A stretch of DNA of 64,000 bases, taken from the NCBI GenBank assembly GCA_036521075.1, contig DATDIL010000143.1, forward strand, positions 1 to 64,000, written 5' to 3'. The stretch comes from DAIDKA01 sp036521075. GTDB lineage: Bacteria > Pseudomonadota > Gammaproteobacteria > Steroidobacterales > Steroidobacteraceae. The notes under the pieces are model-generated. The model made no database searches. It was not told the origin of the DNA and saw only the letters and a program-made list of their open reading frames with translations. The translations under genes were made by a program, and so were the position numbers. Positions 17,676-25,796 of this stretch are shown piece by piece (position 1 is the first letter of the stretch; the number at the start of each line of letters is the position of its first letter).

Positions 17676-17694
17676 TCATAGCAGCGAGTAGTCG

Positions 17695-18846
17695 ATGGGA
17701 GCCGGCTCAGGCCCGAGTGTGCAACGGCGCAATAGTCGCATCGACGCCCTGCGGGGATTGTCCATCCTCCTGGTCGTCGTGCACCACATCGGCCTGCGCG
17801 TGCCGCTTGCGCAGACGCTGCTCGCCAGATTCGTGCCGCACTGGCTGCTGCAGGGACTGAATTTCAACGGCTCCGAAGCGGTCATCATCTTCTTCGTCAT
17901 CTCCGGCTTCCTCATCACCCGCCGCTCGCAGGAGCGCTGGGGGAATTTGCGCGGCATTTCCGTGGGCGGCTTCTACCTGCTGCGAATGAGCCGCATCGTT
18001 CCGCTTCTGCTGTTCGTGGTCGCGGTACTGAGCCTGTTCCACCTACTCGGCGTACCGAGATTCGTGATCAACAAATCCGGCCCATCCCTCGGTGGTGCGA
18101 TCGCCGCGGCGCTTGGTCTGTACCTCAACCGCTACGAGGGTGTCCACGGCTATCTGCCCGGCGGCTGGGACGTGCTGTGGTCACTGTCGATCGAGGAGGT
18201 GTTCTATCTGGCATTTCCCTTGAGCTGTCTGCTGCTGGCCCGAACGCGCCTGCTGGTACCCGTTCTTGTGTTGCTGGCTCTCTCGTTTCCCGTCACGCGC
18301 GCTGCATTGAGTGCGGGCGGCAACGAGATCTGGCTGGAGAAGGCCTACCTGCCGGGCATGTCGGCGATTGCAGTCGGAGTGCTCGCGGCAATACTCGTGC
18401 GCCGAATCCGGGCTTCGGGCCCGCGCGTCGTCCTCGTGATGAGTCTGGTGGGCTGGGCCGGCGTGTGCGCGGTATTGTTCGCGGGCAACTGGGTGTGGAG
18501 GCTCGTGCATCACGGTTATGGACTCTTTCTGGCCGTCGCGGCCGCCGGAATCGTGATTGGTGCGCACTGGCATGAAAGCGCAACGAGCGGCAAGGCGCCG
18601 TTGCGGGGACTGAACTGGCTGCGCTCCTGCGGCCGTCTGAGCTACGAAATCTACTTATCCCACATGTTTTGTGTGTTCGGCGGACTGGCGCTCCTTACCT
18701 GGAGCGGCCCCGGTGGACTGTGGCGCTTCCTCTGGTATCCGCCCATCCTGATCGCCTGCTGGGTGCTGGGTTCTGCCCTTTCACGTGGTTTCACGCTTCC
18801 GATCGAACGCCACCTGCGCCAGCGATTTCGGACAACGCCGATTTGA
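17695..18846 (+). CDS. acyltransferase family 3 membrane protein (OafA-like)
   Basis: The 383-residue protein begins near RRNSRIDALRGLSILLVVVHH, the start motif of the OafA/YrhL branch of acyltransferase-3, with the conserved R-x-x-x-H/V-x-H pattern. It continues with LISGF-like ISGFLITRRSQERW, FYLLRMSRIVPLLLF and SLSIEEVFYLAFPL, then a series of membrane helices ending in LSYEIYLSHMFCVFGG. It should acetylate or acylate a cell-surface sugar. The ribosome site is weak. The frame is close to the operator-like pair at 17630-17675, so it may be regulated separately from the first acyltransferase. Confidence 0.85.
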   Translation: MGAGSGPSVQRRNSRIDALRGLSILLVVVHHIGLRVPLAQTLLARFVPHWLLQGLNFNGSEAVIIFFVISGFLITRRSQERWGNLRGISVGGFYLLRMSRIVPLLLFVVAVLSLFHLLGVPRFVINKSGPSLGGAIAAALGLYLNRYEGVHGYLPGGWDVLWSLSIEEVFYLAFPLSCLLLARTRLLVPVLVLLALSFPVTRAALSAGGNEIWLEKAYLPGMSAIAVGVLAAILVRRIRASGPRVVLVMSLVGWAGVCAVLFAGNWVWRLVHHGYGLFLAVAAAGIVIGAHWHESATSGKAPLRGLNWLRSCGRLSYEIYLSHMFCVFGGLALLTWSGPGGLWRFLWYPPILIACWVLGSALSRGFTLPIERHLRQRFRTTPI

Positions 18847-18988
18847 CCTTCGAGCTAATCGGCCAGGGGCTTCTCGTTCTGCAACTCTGCGTGAGCCGCC
18901 GAGCTGGCACGGCGAGGGAACGCGACGCGGCTTCATGCAAATGCCGCCCCCGTCCTTAGTTCGTGCCGGGGCGTTTGGCGGGGTGAGG

Positions 18989-19207
18989 CTACTTCCCCGC
19001 TGCGAGTGCCTGTACGTCGGAGGCTTTCAGCGCTTTGCCGCCAATGGCCCAATCGCCACTTGCAAACTCATTGACGCGAACCCAGGTGACAGCGCGCAAA
19101 TTTTCGCCTTCGACTTCGACCATCGCGGCCGTGACCTTGGTGATCAGATCTTCCTTTTGCTTCGAAGTAAAAGCGTCCTTGATCACATCGATAGTAACGA
19201 GAGGCAT
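18989..19207 (-). CDS. 4-oxalocrotonate tautomerase-family protein
   Basis: ATG 19207 gives a 72-residue protein starting MPLVTIDVIKDAFTSKQKED. The N-terminal Pro after the removed Met is the catalytic base of this family, and the length fits a 4-OT-like monomer that assembles into oligomers. The frame continues upstream to 19291, but the Pro-2 start is preferred. Tautomerases convert enol and keto forms of small acids; the real substrate is unknown. The gene stands alone, convergent with the acyltransferase and divergent from the CadC-like regulator. Confidence 0.82.
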   Translation of the reverse strand: MPLVTIDVIKDAFTSKQKEDLITKVTAAMVEVEGENLRAVTWVRVNEFASGDWAIGGKALKASDVQALAAGK

Positions 19208-19366
19208 GTCATTGCTCCTTATCTGAGGTTGAAGGCCGCGCCCGGAGCCGCTCCGCCGCTGGCGAGGAGGAGTTGAACACGCCCCGAGCATGAGGGCTTG
19301 AACATCCCATGAAGATTCAATGGAGGTTTGTGGGAGATTGGGCGGCGGTGTTCTATCCTAATTCCC

Positions 19367-20920
19367 ATGATCTATCGATTCGGCGCGTTCGAACTCGATA
19401 TAGCCAAGGTGGAGCTACGCCTGCAGGGCGCGCGCTGCGCGCTTGAGCCGCAGGTATTCGGCCTGCTCGCCTTGCTGGTCGAAAACCGTGAACGCCTGGT
19501 ATCCAGGGATGAGATCATCGAAAAGGTCTGGGACGGGCGCGTCGTCTCTGATGCGGCCGTGGCCAGTCGGATCAAGTCGGCGCGCAAGGCTCTCGGCGAC
19601 ACTGGCACGCGCCAGGACTTTATCAGGACGATTCACGGTCACGGATTCCGGTTTGTGGCTGACACCAAGGTCGCGAGTTCTGGAGTGGCTGGCCCGGGAG
19701 AACCGAAACCCGGTATCCGGCCGTCCGATCAAACCTATCGGCCGTCGATCGCAGTGCTGCCGTTCCGTCTGATCGGGGCCCCCGGGTCATATGCGGCCCT
19801 TGGCGATGCCCTGCCCCACGAGTTGATAACGGAGCTGGCGCGGCTGCGATGGCTGTTTGTCACGGCCCGTGGCTCCTCGTTCCGCCTGCGCGATGCGGAT
19901 GCGGACGTACGCGAGATCGGGCGCCTGCTCGAAGTACGCTATTGCCTGTCCGGCACCGTGGAAAACGTGGGCAACGCACTGTCTGTGACTGTCGAACTCG
20001 TCGACACCCGCGACGCCGGCGTGGTGTGGGGTGAACACTTTGCCGGTTCGATCGATAACGTGCACCAGATCCGCGAGGACATCCGCTCACGGATTCTGAC
20101 TGCGCTTGAGATTCAAATCCCGATTCACGAGGCGGCACTCGCCCGCCTCACGGTGACCGAAAATCTCGATGCGTGGTCGGCGTATCACCTTGGGCTGCAG
20201 CACATGTACCGTTTCAACCGCCGGGACAATGCGCTGGCGACGGCCTTGTTCGCACAAGCGGCTGCCCGGGATCCGGGTTTCGCGCGCGCCCACGCGGGGC
20301 TGTCTTTCGTCCATTTTCAGACCGCCTTCATGCATTACTCGAACGATCTGGGCGCAGAGATCGCGCTTGCGCAACGCTTCGCTGCGCGCGGCCTGGAGCT
20401 CGATCCCATTGATCCATTTGTCAATTTCACGATGGGTCGCACTTTCTGGCTGAAGGGCGACTTGGAAGGCGGCCTGGCATGGCTTGAGCGGGCCACGCGC
20501 ATCAGCCCGAACTATGCCCAAGGAATCTACGCGCGCGCCTGGACCGAAACTCTCGCGGGACGGGGCCTTGACGGGCGTAGGCACGCCGATCTCGCCATGC
20601 GTCTCAGTCCCCTTGACCCGCTGTACTACGCGATGCTCGGAACCAGGGCCTTCAGTCACATGATGGCGGACGAGGATTCGCAGGCGGCGGATTGGGCCGA
20701 GCGGGCGGCGCGGTCGCCGGGTGCGCATGTGCTGATCGCACTGATCGCGGCGGCGGCTCACGCCTTGGCCGGCAATGACCTGCGCGCCGCCTCGTGGGCG
20801 GCCAACGTACGTTCACGCAACCGCGCGCTCACGCGCTCCGACTTCTTTCGTGCCTTTCCCATGAAGCCGCAGGCAACAAAGGCCAGAGTTTCGGAGGCCC
20901 TGAAGCGTCTGGGGTTTTGA
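19367..20920 (+). CDS. CadC-like winged-helix regulator with TPR-type C-terminal domain
   Basis: From ATG 19367 the product is 517 residues. Residues 1-100 form an OmpR/PhoB-type winged helix (FGAFELDIAKVELRLQG, SRDEIIEKVWDGRVVSDAAV, FIRTIHGHGFRFVA). Next comes a segment like the N-terminal part of TolB or adenylate cyclase regulators (SIAVLPFRLIG, RYCLSGTVENVGNALSVTVE), then a helical TPR-like tail (AQAAARDPGFARAHAGLS, FTMGRTFWLKGDLEGGLAWL). No transmembrane helix was seen, unlike CadC itself. Such proteins act as transcription regulators sensing unknown cues. The gene converges on the anti-sigma factor gene, with only three bases between the stops. Confidence 0.8.
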   Translation: MIYRFGAFELDIAKVELRLQGARCALEPQVFGLLALLVENRERLVSRDEIIEKVWDGRVVSDAAVASRIKSARKALGDTGTRQDFIRTIHGHGFRFVADTKVASSGVAGPGEPKPGIRPSDQTYRPSIAVLPFRLIGAPGSYAALGDALPHELITELARLRWLFVTARGSSFRLRDADADVREIGRLLEVRYCLSGTVENVGNALSVTVELVDTRDAGVVWGEHFAGSIDNVHQIREDIRSRILTALEIQIPIHEAALARLTVTENLDAWSAYHLGLQHMYRFNRRDNALATALFAQAAARDPGFARAHAGLSFVHFQTAFMHYSNDLGAEIALAQRFAARGLELDPIDPFVNFTMGRTFWLKGDLEGGLAWLERATRISPNYAQGIYARAWTETLAGRGLDGRRHADLAMRLSPLDPLYYAMLGTRAFSHMMADEDSQAADWAERAARSPGAHVLIALIAAAAHALAGNDLRAASWAANVRSRNRALTRSDFFRAFPMKPQATKARVSEALKRLGF

Positions 20921-20923
20921 CAC

Positions 20924-21316
20924 TCACACCAAAGTGCTCATCCGGCGCTCGCTTTCCTGAGCCAGCGTGATGACCCACGCAATCACAATCGCAAGCGCGA
21001 TCCCATTCAATGCAAGACCCAGCGACAATGTGTGCATCAGTTTCGGGAGAAATCGGACAGCCAGCAAGATCGCTACCAGCAGGGCCGCCTGTACAGCGGA
21101 GATTGCCAACAGCCTCTCGCGATGCAAGCGTATCTCGACGCGAAAAGCGGCCGAGCGAGCGGCGGCGCACCAGCGAGAGTCGGTTCTTGACAGACTTTCC
21201 AGTTCCTCACGCAGACTCTGCGTATTCGCCGCGAGCTGCCGGATTTCCTGGCTGCGCTCCTCGGTCATTTCCCCATCGATAAAGCCCGAAAGTTCCACCG
21301 GATCGATCGGTTTCAT
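20924..21316 (-). CDS. anti-sigma factor, membrane-bound
   Basis: ATG 21316 gives 130 residues; the longer frame upstream is antisense-like and was dropped. The N-terminus (ELSGFIDGEMTEERSQEIRQL) matches the sigma-binding helices of ECF anti-sigma factors but lacks the His-Cys-Cys zinc ligands of the ZAS type. Two transmembrane segments follow (ISAVQAALLVAILLAVRFL and SLGLALNGIALAIVIAWVI). It overlaps the sigma gene by four bases (ATGA), the usual coupling for sigma/anti-sigma pairs. It should hold the sigma factor at the membrane until a signal releases it. Confidence 0.78.
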   Translation of the reverse strand: MKPIDPVELSGFIDGEMTEERSQEIRQLAANTQSLREELESLSRTDSRWCAAARSAAFRVEIRLHRERLLAISAVQAALLVAILLAVRFLPKLMHTLSLGLALNGIALAIVIAWVITLAQESERRMSTLV

Positions 21317-21798
21317 GATTCGTCCTCGCCCATCTGTGCCTGCAGGGCCTTTCGTGCCAAGTGAAGCCTTGACATGACCGTTCCGCCGGCAATGCCCAGC
21401 GCCTCGGCCAGTTCGCGGTAGCTGAGGTCTGCGAAATAGCGCAGCCGCAGGATCTCGCGGTGCTGTTCGGAAAGGCTTTCGATCGCCGCGCCGAGAATCT
21501 CCCAATCCGCCGTGTCAGGTCCGGGTGGATGAGGAAGCCGGAACTCGTCCAAGGTTTCGGTTTTTGCCGCCGCGAGGCGGCGCAGTATGTCGATGCAACA
21601 GTTGCGCACGATCGCAAACCACCAGCCCTTGAACGGTCGGCTGGTATCGAAGGTGCGAAATCGTTCCAGGCCTCTCAGGGCCGCCTCTTGGATCGCATCG
21701 CGCGCATTCTCGCGGTCGCGAAGAATCGCACGGGCGTACGCGGCCGCCTGCCCGAGCAACGGCTCGATCAGGAGCGCATATCGGCGCTCCGCATCCAT
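21313..21798 (-). CDS. ECF-type RNA polymerase sigma factor
   Basis: The 161-residue protein has the two DNA-contacting domains of an ECF sigma factor. Region 2 includes RENARDAIQEAALRGLERF and FKGWWFAIVRNCCIDILRR; region 4 includes LSEQHREILRLRYFADLSY and the helix-turn-helix LAEALGIAGGTVMSRLHLAR. It directs RNA polymerase to a small regulon, probably for envelope stress given the membrane anti-sigma partner. It is preceded by a small membrane protein gene three bases upstream and followed by the overlapping anti-sigma gene, so the three likely form one operon. Confidence 0.92.
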   Translation of the reverse strand: MDAERRYALLIEPLLGQAAAYARAILRDRENARDAIQEAALRGLERFRTFDTSRPFKGWWFAIVRNCCIDILRRLAAAKTETLDEFRLPHPPGPDTADWEILGAAIESLSEQHREILRLRYFADLSYRELAEALGIAGGTVMSRLHLARKALQAQMGEDES

Positions 21799-21801
21799 CG
21801 T

Positions 21802-22110
21802 CTAACCCAGCTTCTGGAGCAGTTGCAGCAGCTGCAGCAGCTTCTCATGAAATATGATGCATACCGCTACGAGGGTCACAAGGTAGATTGCCGCCAGCGC
21901 CAGCGCGGCCCGGCCTCTCGAGAAAATGGCGCGTGAGGGGGCACTGCCTCGCAGCGCCATCAAGGCCAGTACACCGGCCAGGATGGGCTTCTCGGCTCCC
22001 AGCAGATTCACGAACCCCGTGATACTCAAAGCCAGTGCAGCAGTGGCCAGGCCGAGTCTGCGGCCTTCCTGAAAGGCCTTCGCGGGGTCGATTTGACTGA
22101 TATCAGGCAT
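21802..22110 (-). CDS. small membrane protein upstream of ECF sigma factor
   Basis: ATG 22110, with GGAG nine bases upstream, gives 102 residues; the longer frame would start with TTG. It has three to four hydrophobic segments (LATAALALSITGFVNLLG, PILAGVLALMAL, ALALAAIYLVTLVAVCIIF) and ends in a leucine-glutamine run, KLLQLLQLLQKLG, encoded by repeated CAG/CTG-like triplets. No family is recognised. Its place as first gene of the sigma/anti-sigma operon suggests it is part of the signal input or a target of the sigma factor. Confidence 0.6.
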   Translation of the reverse strand: MPDISQIDPAKAFQEGRRLGLATAALALSITGFVNLLGAEKPILAGVLALMALRGSAPSRAIFSRGRAALALAAIYLVTLVAVCIIFHEKLLQLLQLLQKLG

Positions 22111-22274
22111 TTTGGTCTCCAATGGGGAGAAGTGCGCTCCCGGCCTTAGGTGTCCTGGATATACGGGTGTGAAGGGGAAATATTCACAGAAAGTCCGGGC
22201 TCATCGGCGCTGAACTGGGTTATGGCATGCAAGAATGGGGGATCCTTACGGCGTCCGGATTCTGGAGGAATCGA

Positions 22275-22904
22275 ATGCGTAAACAATGGATCACGGTGGC
22301 GGCGACTCTCACGGTAGGGCTCAGCGGCTGCGGCTACAACGCGATTCAGCGAAATGACGAGCAGGTCAAGGCGAGCTGGTCGGAGGTCATCAACCAGTAC
22401 CAGCGGCGCGCCGATCTGGTGCCCAACCTGGTCAATACCGTGAAGGGATATGCGGCCCAGGAGCAAGCGGTGCTGCTCGGTGTCACCGAAGCGCGTGCGA
22501 AAGTAGGCACCATCCAGGCCACACCCGAACTCGTCAACGATCCCGAAGCGTTCAAGAAGTTCCAGGCGGCGCAGGGGCAACTGTCCCAGGCGCTCAAAAG
22601 CCTCATTGCAGTGACCGAGAACTATCCGCAGCTCAAGTCGGACGCCAATTTCCGCGATCTGCAGGCCCAGCTTGAGGGCACCGAAAATCGGATCGCGGTG
22701 GCGCGCAATCGTTACATCGCGGCCGTACAGGAATACAACGTCACGGTGCGCTCCTTCCCCGCGAACCTCACGGCCAAGTTCTATCATTATCCGCAGAAGG
22801 CCAATTTCACGGTGGCAAATGAACAGGAAATTGCCAAACCACCGACCGTGGATTTCGGACCGGCGCCTGCCAAACCCACTGAGGCCTCAGGCCCCGCCAA
22901 GTGA
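22275..22904 (+). CDS. LemA family lipoprotein
   Basis: ATG 22275, behind a TGGAGGAA ribosome site, gives 209 residues. The signal ends in the lipobox LSGC, so the protein is anchored to a membrane by lipid. The body is the LemA four-helix fold: YQRRADLVPNLVNTVKGYA, then LIAVTENYPQLKSDANF and LEGTENRIAVARNRYIAAV. LemA proteins have no settled function but are nearly always paired with TPM-domain or M48 peptidase proteins in envelope maintenance. Here it overlaps the downstream TPM gene by four bases. A second LemA gene is present at 63058. Confidence 0.88.
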   Translation: MRKQWITVAATLTVGLSGCGYNAIQRNDEQVKASWSEVINQYQRRADLVPNLVNTVKGYAAQEQAVLLGVTEARAKVGTIQATPELVNDPEAFKKFQAAQGQLSQALKSLIAVTENYPQLKSDANFRDLQAQLEGTENRIAVARNRYIAAVQEYNVTVRSFPANLTAKFYHYPQKANFTVANEQEIAKPPTVDFGPAPAKPTEASGPAK

Positions 22905-23782
22905 GCACGGTGGGCGTGGCCCGCGGTTGGCTGCTGGCGGCGACCCTGGGTTGCGCGTCGTGGGCCGGCGCGCAGGTGGCAGTGCCGGCGTTGACCGGAC
23001 ATGTCGTGGATCAAACCGGGGTCTTGAGTGCCCAACAACGCGCGACCCTGGAACAAACCTTGCGGGCATTTGAAGCCAGGAAGGGGAGCCAGATCGCGGT
23101 CCTGATCGTCCCGAGCACGGCACCGGAGGCTATCGAGCAGTACGGCATCCGCGTTGCGGAGCAATGGCAGCTGGGCCGCAGGAAAATCGACGACGGCGCG
23201 ATTCTGCTTGTTGCGAGGGACGATCACACCCTGCGCATCGAGGTGGGCTACGGTCTCGAGGGGGCACTCACCGATGCAACCAGCAAGCGCATCATCAGCG
23301 AGATCATCGTCCCGCATTTCCGCCAGGGCGATTTTTATGGCGGCGTGAGCGCCGGTCTCGACCAGATGATGCGGGTGGTAGATGGCGAGCCGTTACCGCC
23401 GCCTAACGCCGTACGTGTCAGCGATGCGACCCGGCTTCGGCAGTTTTTCCCGGTACTTGTCGTGCTCGCGGTTTTCGCGGGTGGCTTGTCGCGCGCGATC
23501 CTGGGCCGGTTTCCCGGTGCCGTCGTCACCGGCGGCGCGGTCGGTTTGGTCACCTGGTTATTTGTCGGCGCCGTTGCGGTCGGCCTGATTGCGGGAGCCG
23601 TTGCCCTGCTGTTCACCCTGCTTTCGGCGGGAACGCGCGGATTTGGCATGATCAACACGCTGGGCGGAGTGGGTGGAGGCGGCTTCGGCGGCGGATCCGG
23701 CGGGGGTGGCTTTGGTGGCGGGGGAGGCTTCAGCGGGGGCGGCGGCGGCTTCGGCGGCGGCGGCGCATCGGGCAGCTGGTAA
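22901..23782 (+). CDS. TPM-domain (YgcG-like) protein with glycine-rich tail
   Basis: Starting at GTG 22901 over the lemA stop, the 293-residue protein has a signal peptide and a TPM domain (VVDQTGVLSAQQRATLEQTL, IAVLIVPSTAPEAIEQYGIR, GAILLVARDDHTLRIEVGYG, LTDATSKRIISEIIVPHF). Two membrane segments follow, and then a tail made mainly of Gly with Phe and Ser, ending in GASGSW. TPM domains are linked to membrane-protein repair and possibly phosphatase activity. The tail is characteristic of the YgcG subgroup and is often membrane-proximal. It forms an operon with the lemA and second TPM genes. Confidence 0.86.
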   Translation: MSTVGVARGWLLAATLGCASWAGAQVAVPALTGHVVDQTGVLSAQQRATLEQTLRAFEARKGSQIAVLIVPSTAPEAIEQYGIRVAEQWQLGRRKIDDGAILLVARDDHTLRIEVGYGLEGALTDATSKRIISEIIVPHFRQGDFYGGVSAGLDQMMRVVDGEPLPPPNAVRVSDATRLRQFFPVLVVLAVFAGGLSRAILGRFPGAVVTGGAVGLVTWLFVGAVAVGLIAGAVALLFTLLSAGTRGFGMINTLGGVGGGGFGGGSGGGGFGGGGGFSGGGGGFGGGGASGSW

Positions 23783-24246
23783 TGATGGATATCAAGCGAA
23801 TATGCCGACATCTGCTGATGACGCACTGGCAGGTCAATTCGGCGTTTCCGCCCGCCGTCAGGGATGCGATCGCGGCAGCGATCAGCGCCAGCCGCGCGGC
23901 CCACGTTGGGCAAGTGTTCTTTGCCGTCGAGGGCGCGCTGCACGTCAGCCCTCTTTTCAAAGGCCAGACGGCGCAGCAACGCGCGCTCGAGGTTTTTTCG
24001 CACCTGCGAGTGTGGGACACCGAACACAATAACGGGGTGCTGATTTATTTATTGCTCGCCGACCGCGCCGTCGAAATCGTTGCGGATCGCGGCGTCTATT
24101 CGCGGGTGGATGCCGGCGAGTGGGGTCGCATTTGCCGCCAAATGGAGGCGGCCTTCAAAGAGAAGAACTACGAGGCCGGAGTAATCGCCGGCATTCAGTC
24201 GGCCACCCGGCAACTCATCCAGCACTTTCCGGCCTCTGCTTCATAG
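23782..24246 (+). CDS. second TPM-domain protein (short form)
   Basis: The 154-residue protein starts at ATG 23782, sharing one base with the previous stop. It lacks a signal peptide and the glycine-rich tail. It is a TPM-type domain on its own: VGQVFFAVEGALHVSPLFKG, WDTEHNNGVLIYLLLADRAV, EIVADRGVYSRVDAGEW. The sequence FSHLRVWDTEHNNG matches short TPM family members found next to longer ones. It may work in the cytoplasm or at the inner membrane face, in a complex with LemA and the long TPM protein. The function is inferred from the operon. Confidence 0.8.
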   Translation: MMDIKRICRHLLMTHWQVNSAFPPAVRDAIAAAISASRAAHVGQVFFAVEGALHVSPLFKGQTAQQRALEVFSHLRVWDTEHNNGVLIYLLLADRAVEIVADRGVYSRVDAGEWGRICRQMEAAFKEKNYEAGVIAGIQSATRQLIQHFPASAS

Positions 24247-24259
24247 CCACCCGCCCACG

Positions 24260-24279
24260 TTGACAAAGAGAACTCTTTG
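24260..24279 (+). promoter_or_regulatory. TTGACA -35 element with overlapping perfect palindrome
   Basis: A consensus TTGACA (24260-24265) is overlapped by a perfect 16-base inverted repeat, CAAAGAG-AA-CTCTTTG (24264-24279), placed where a -35/-10 spacer would be. A weak TAGAGA follows at 24281. The layout fits a repressor site ahead of the membrane-HTH-ABC operon, whose own HTH regulator (25501-25791) is the obvious candidate. Confidence 0.5.
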
Positions 24280-24321
24280 GTAGAGAGTAAGTACCCAAGT
24301 GGCATAAGGGTGTGAAGACTC

Positions 24322-24894
24322 ATGGCGTCCCTGGATGCGCTACGTGCCGATTTTGAGTTGCGGGCCAACAGGTCCATGTCATTGCCGATGGCCGGATTGC
24401 TGGTGTGGTCCATCATCGCGGCGCTGGGTTTCGCACTGCCCCTGAGACAGTCCGTATCGGCGCTGGTGTGGGGTACCGGCGCGATATTTCCGATCGCCTT
24501 GCTCATCGCGCGCTTCAGGCGCGAGCAGCTGATCTCGAGCCAGAACCTGCTCGCGCGCTTGATGGGCGCCTGCGTGCTGATGGTGAATCTGCTGTGGGCC
24601 CTGCACATACCGCTGTTGGCCAAAGCTCCCGCCTTCGTGCCGCTGAGCGTGGGCATCGGCTTAGGCGTCCACTGGGTGGTGTATTCCTGGGTTGTCCGGC
24701 ATCCGGTGGGCTACATACACGCCGTGGCTCGAACGCTCGGACTTGTGTGCGCCTGGATGCTGGTCCCGACCAATCCGGTATCGGCGTGCGCCGTGGTCAT
24801 CTGCGCCGTCTATGGCGTGTCTCTATATCTGATGGCAAGCCGCGAAATTCACGCGCTTGGCGATGGGCAACGGGAAGTGGCGGTGAGCCGATAA
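24322..24894 (+). CDS. multi-span membrane protein, unknown
   Basis: The 190-residue product has six hydrophobic segments (MAGLLVWSIIAALGFAL, LVWGTGAIFPIALLIARF, LMGACVLMVNLLWALHI, LSVGIGLGVHWVVYSWVV, LGLVCAWMLV and ACAVVICAVYGVSLYLM). The N-terminus (LDALRADFELRANRSMSLP) is polar. It resembles DUF7010-type uncharacterised membrane proteins, though this is a weak memory-based match. It is first in a row with another membrane protein, an HTH regulator and an ABC exporter, and probably belongs to that operon. Confidence 0.6.
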   Translation: MASLDALRADFELRANRSMSLPMAGLLVWSIIAALGFALPLRQSVSALVWGTGAIFPIALLIARFRREQLISSQNLLARLMGACVLMVNLLWALHIPLLAKAPAFVPLSVGIGLGVHWVVYSWVVRHPVGYIHAVARTLGLVCAWMLVPTNPVSACAVVICAVYGVSLYLMASREIHALGDGQREVAVSR

Positions 24895-24919
24895 GTCAAA
24901 TGAGGCCGAGGACGAACCG

Positions 24920-25501
24920 ATGAACATTTCCCGACAGGACGCCGAGCTGGCTCTGGCCAGCGTCGAGCGCGCGGACCGCCGGATGGATACGCTGCGCGCG
25001 TACCGCGACTTCGCGCCCTTTCTGCAATTGTGGGGCGCGGTATGGTTCATCGCGAATGCCGCGACGGACTTCTGGCCGCGACAGATTTCGAAGATATGGT
25101 GGCTGGCGACCGGAATCGGGAGCGTTGTCACTGCTTGCATAGTCGTGTGGCAGGCGCGGCGGCGCCTGCACCTGGGCCTTTACTCCCCCGAGAAGGGACG
25201 CAGGATCGGCCGCGGATTCGTGATGCTCGGTATCACGATCCTGGCGTACTTCGCGTCCATGCACCTGGTGCTCGGACGGTTCGATGCGCGCCAATCGAAC
25301 GCCTTCAACTCGCTGTTCTGGGCTTTCGTGTACATGGCTGCGGGGGCATGGCTCGGCGCGCGATTGTTCTTCACGGGCGTCGTCGCGGTCGTGGCGATCG
25401 TTGTCGGCTACCTGTACATCCACGAGCACTTCGCATTATGGATGGCGTTCTTCGCCGGCGGGTCCCTGATGCTCGCCGGTTTCTGGCTGCGGCGTCCGTG
25501 A
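24920..25501 (+). CDS. membrane protein with polar N-terminal helix, unknown
   Basis: The 193-residue product starts at ATG 24920 with a charged helix (MNISRQDAELALASVERADR), followed by five membrane segments (LQLWGAVWFIANAATDFW, WWLATGIGSVVTACIVVW, GFVMLGITILAYFASMHLV, FWAFVYMAAGAWLGARLFF and the final LWMAFFAGGSLMLAGFW). Its stop shares one base with the start of the HTH gene (TGATG), a sign of tight coupling. Membrane proteins in this position often sense a signal for, or modulate, a small HTH regulator. No family is recognised. Confidence 0.6.
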   Translation: MNISRQDAELALASVERADRRMDTLRAYRDFAPFLQLWGAVWFIANAATDFWPRQISKIWWLATGIGSVVTACIVVWQARRRLHLGLYSPEKGRRIGRGFVMLGITILAYFASMHLVLGRFDARQSNAFNSLFWAFVYMAAGAWLGARLFFTGVVAVVAIVVGYLYIHEHFALWMAFFAGGSLMLAGFWLRRP

Positions 25502-25791
25502 TGTCGGAACCCAACGACATCATTCATCAGTCCACGCGCCTGCGGATGATGGCAACACTCAATGCACTGGGCGCGCGGGAAATGCTGGAGTTCAACCGTC
25601 TGAAGGCCGTGCTGGGCATTTCGGACGGCAACATGTCGACGCACCTAGCCACGCTCGAGAAGGCCGGCTATATCCAGATCAGCAAGGACATCGTCGGCAA
25701 AAAGCCCCGCACGCAGATCGGTCTCACCAAGGAAGGCCGCCGCGCCTTCCAGGAGCATGTTTCCTACCTGCGCGGCTTACTTGAGACATAG
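25501..25791 (+). CDS. small winged-helix transcription regulator
   Basis: The 96-residue protein is a single winged helix-turn-helix of the MarR/ArsR-like type: STRLRMMATLNALGAREML, FNRLKAVLGISDGNMSTHLA, TLEKAGYIQISKDIVGKKPR, TQIGLTKEGRRAFQEHV. It closely resembles the HTH_34-type regulators that sit next to membrane proteins and ABC exporters. It probably binds the palindrome in front of the operon at 24264-24279 and controls its own operon. The ABC ATPase gene begins six bases after its stop. Confidence 0.87.
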   Translation: MSEPNDIIHQSTRLRMMATLNALGAREMLEFNRLKAVLGISDGNMSTHLATLEKAGYIQISKDIVGKKPRTQIGLTKEGRRAFQEHVSYLRGLLET

Positions 25792-25796
25792 CAGTC

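Noticed and set aside
23650..23780. DNA repeat rich in GGC/GGT
   Set aside because: It is the coding sequence of the glycine-rich tail of the TPM protein, common in that family, not a separate repeat element.
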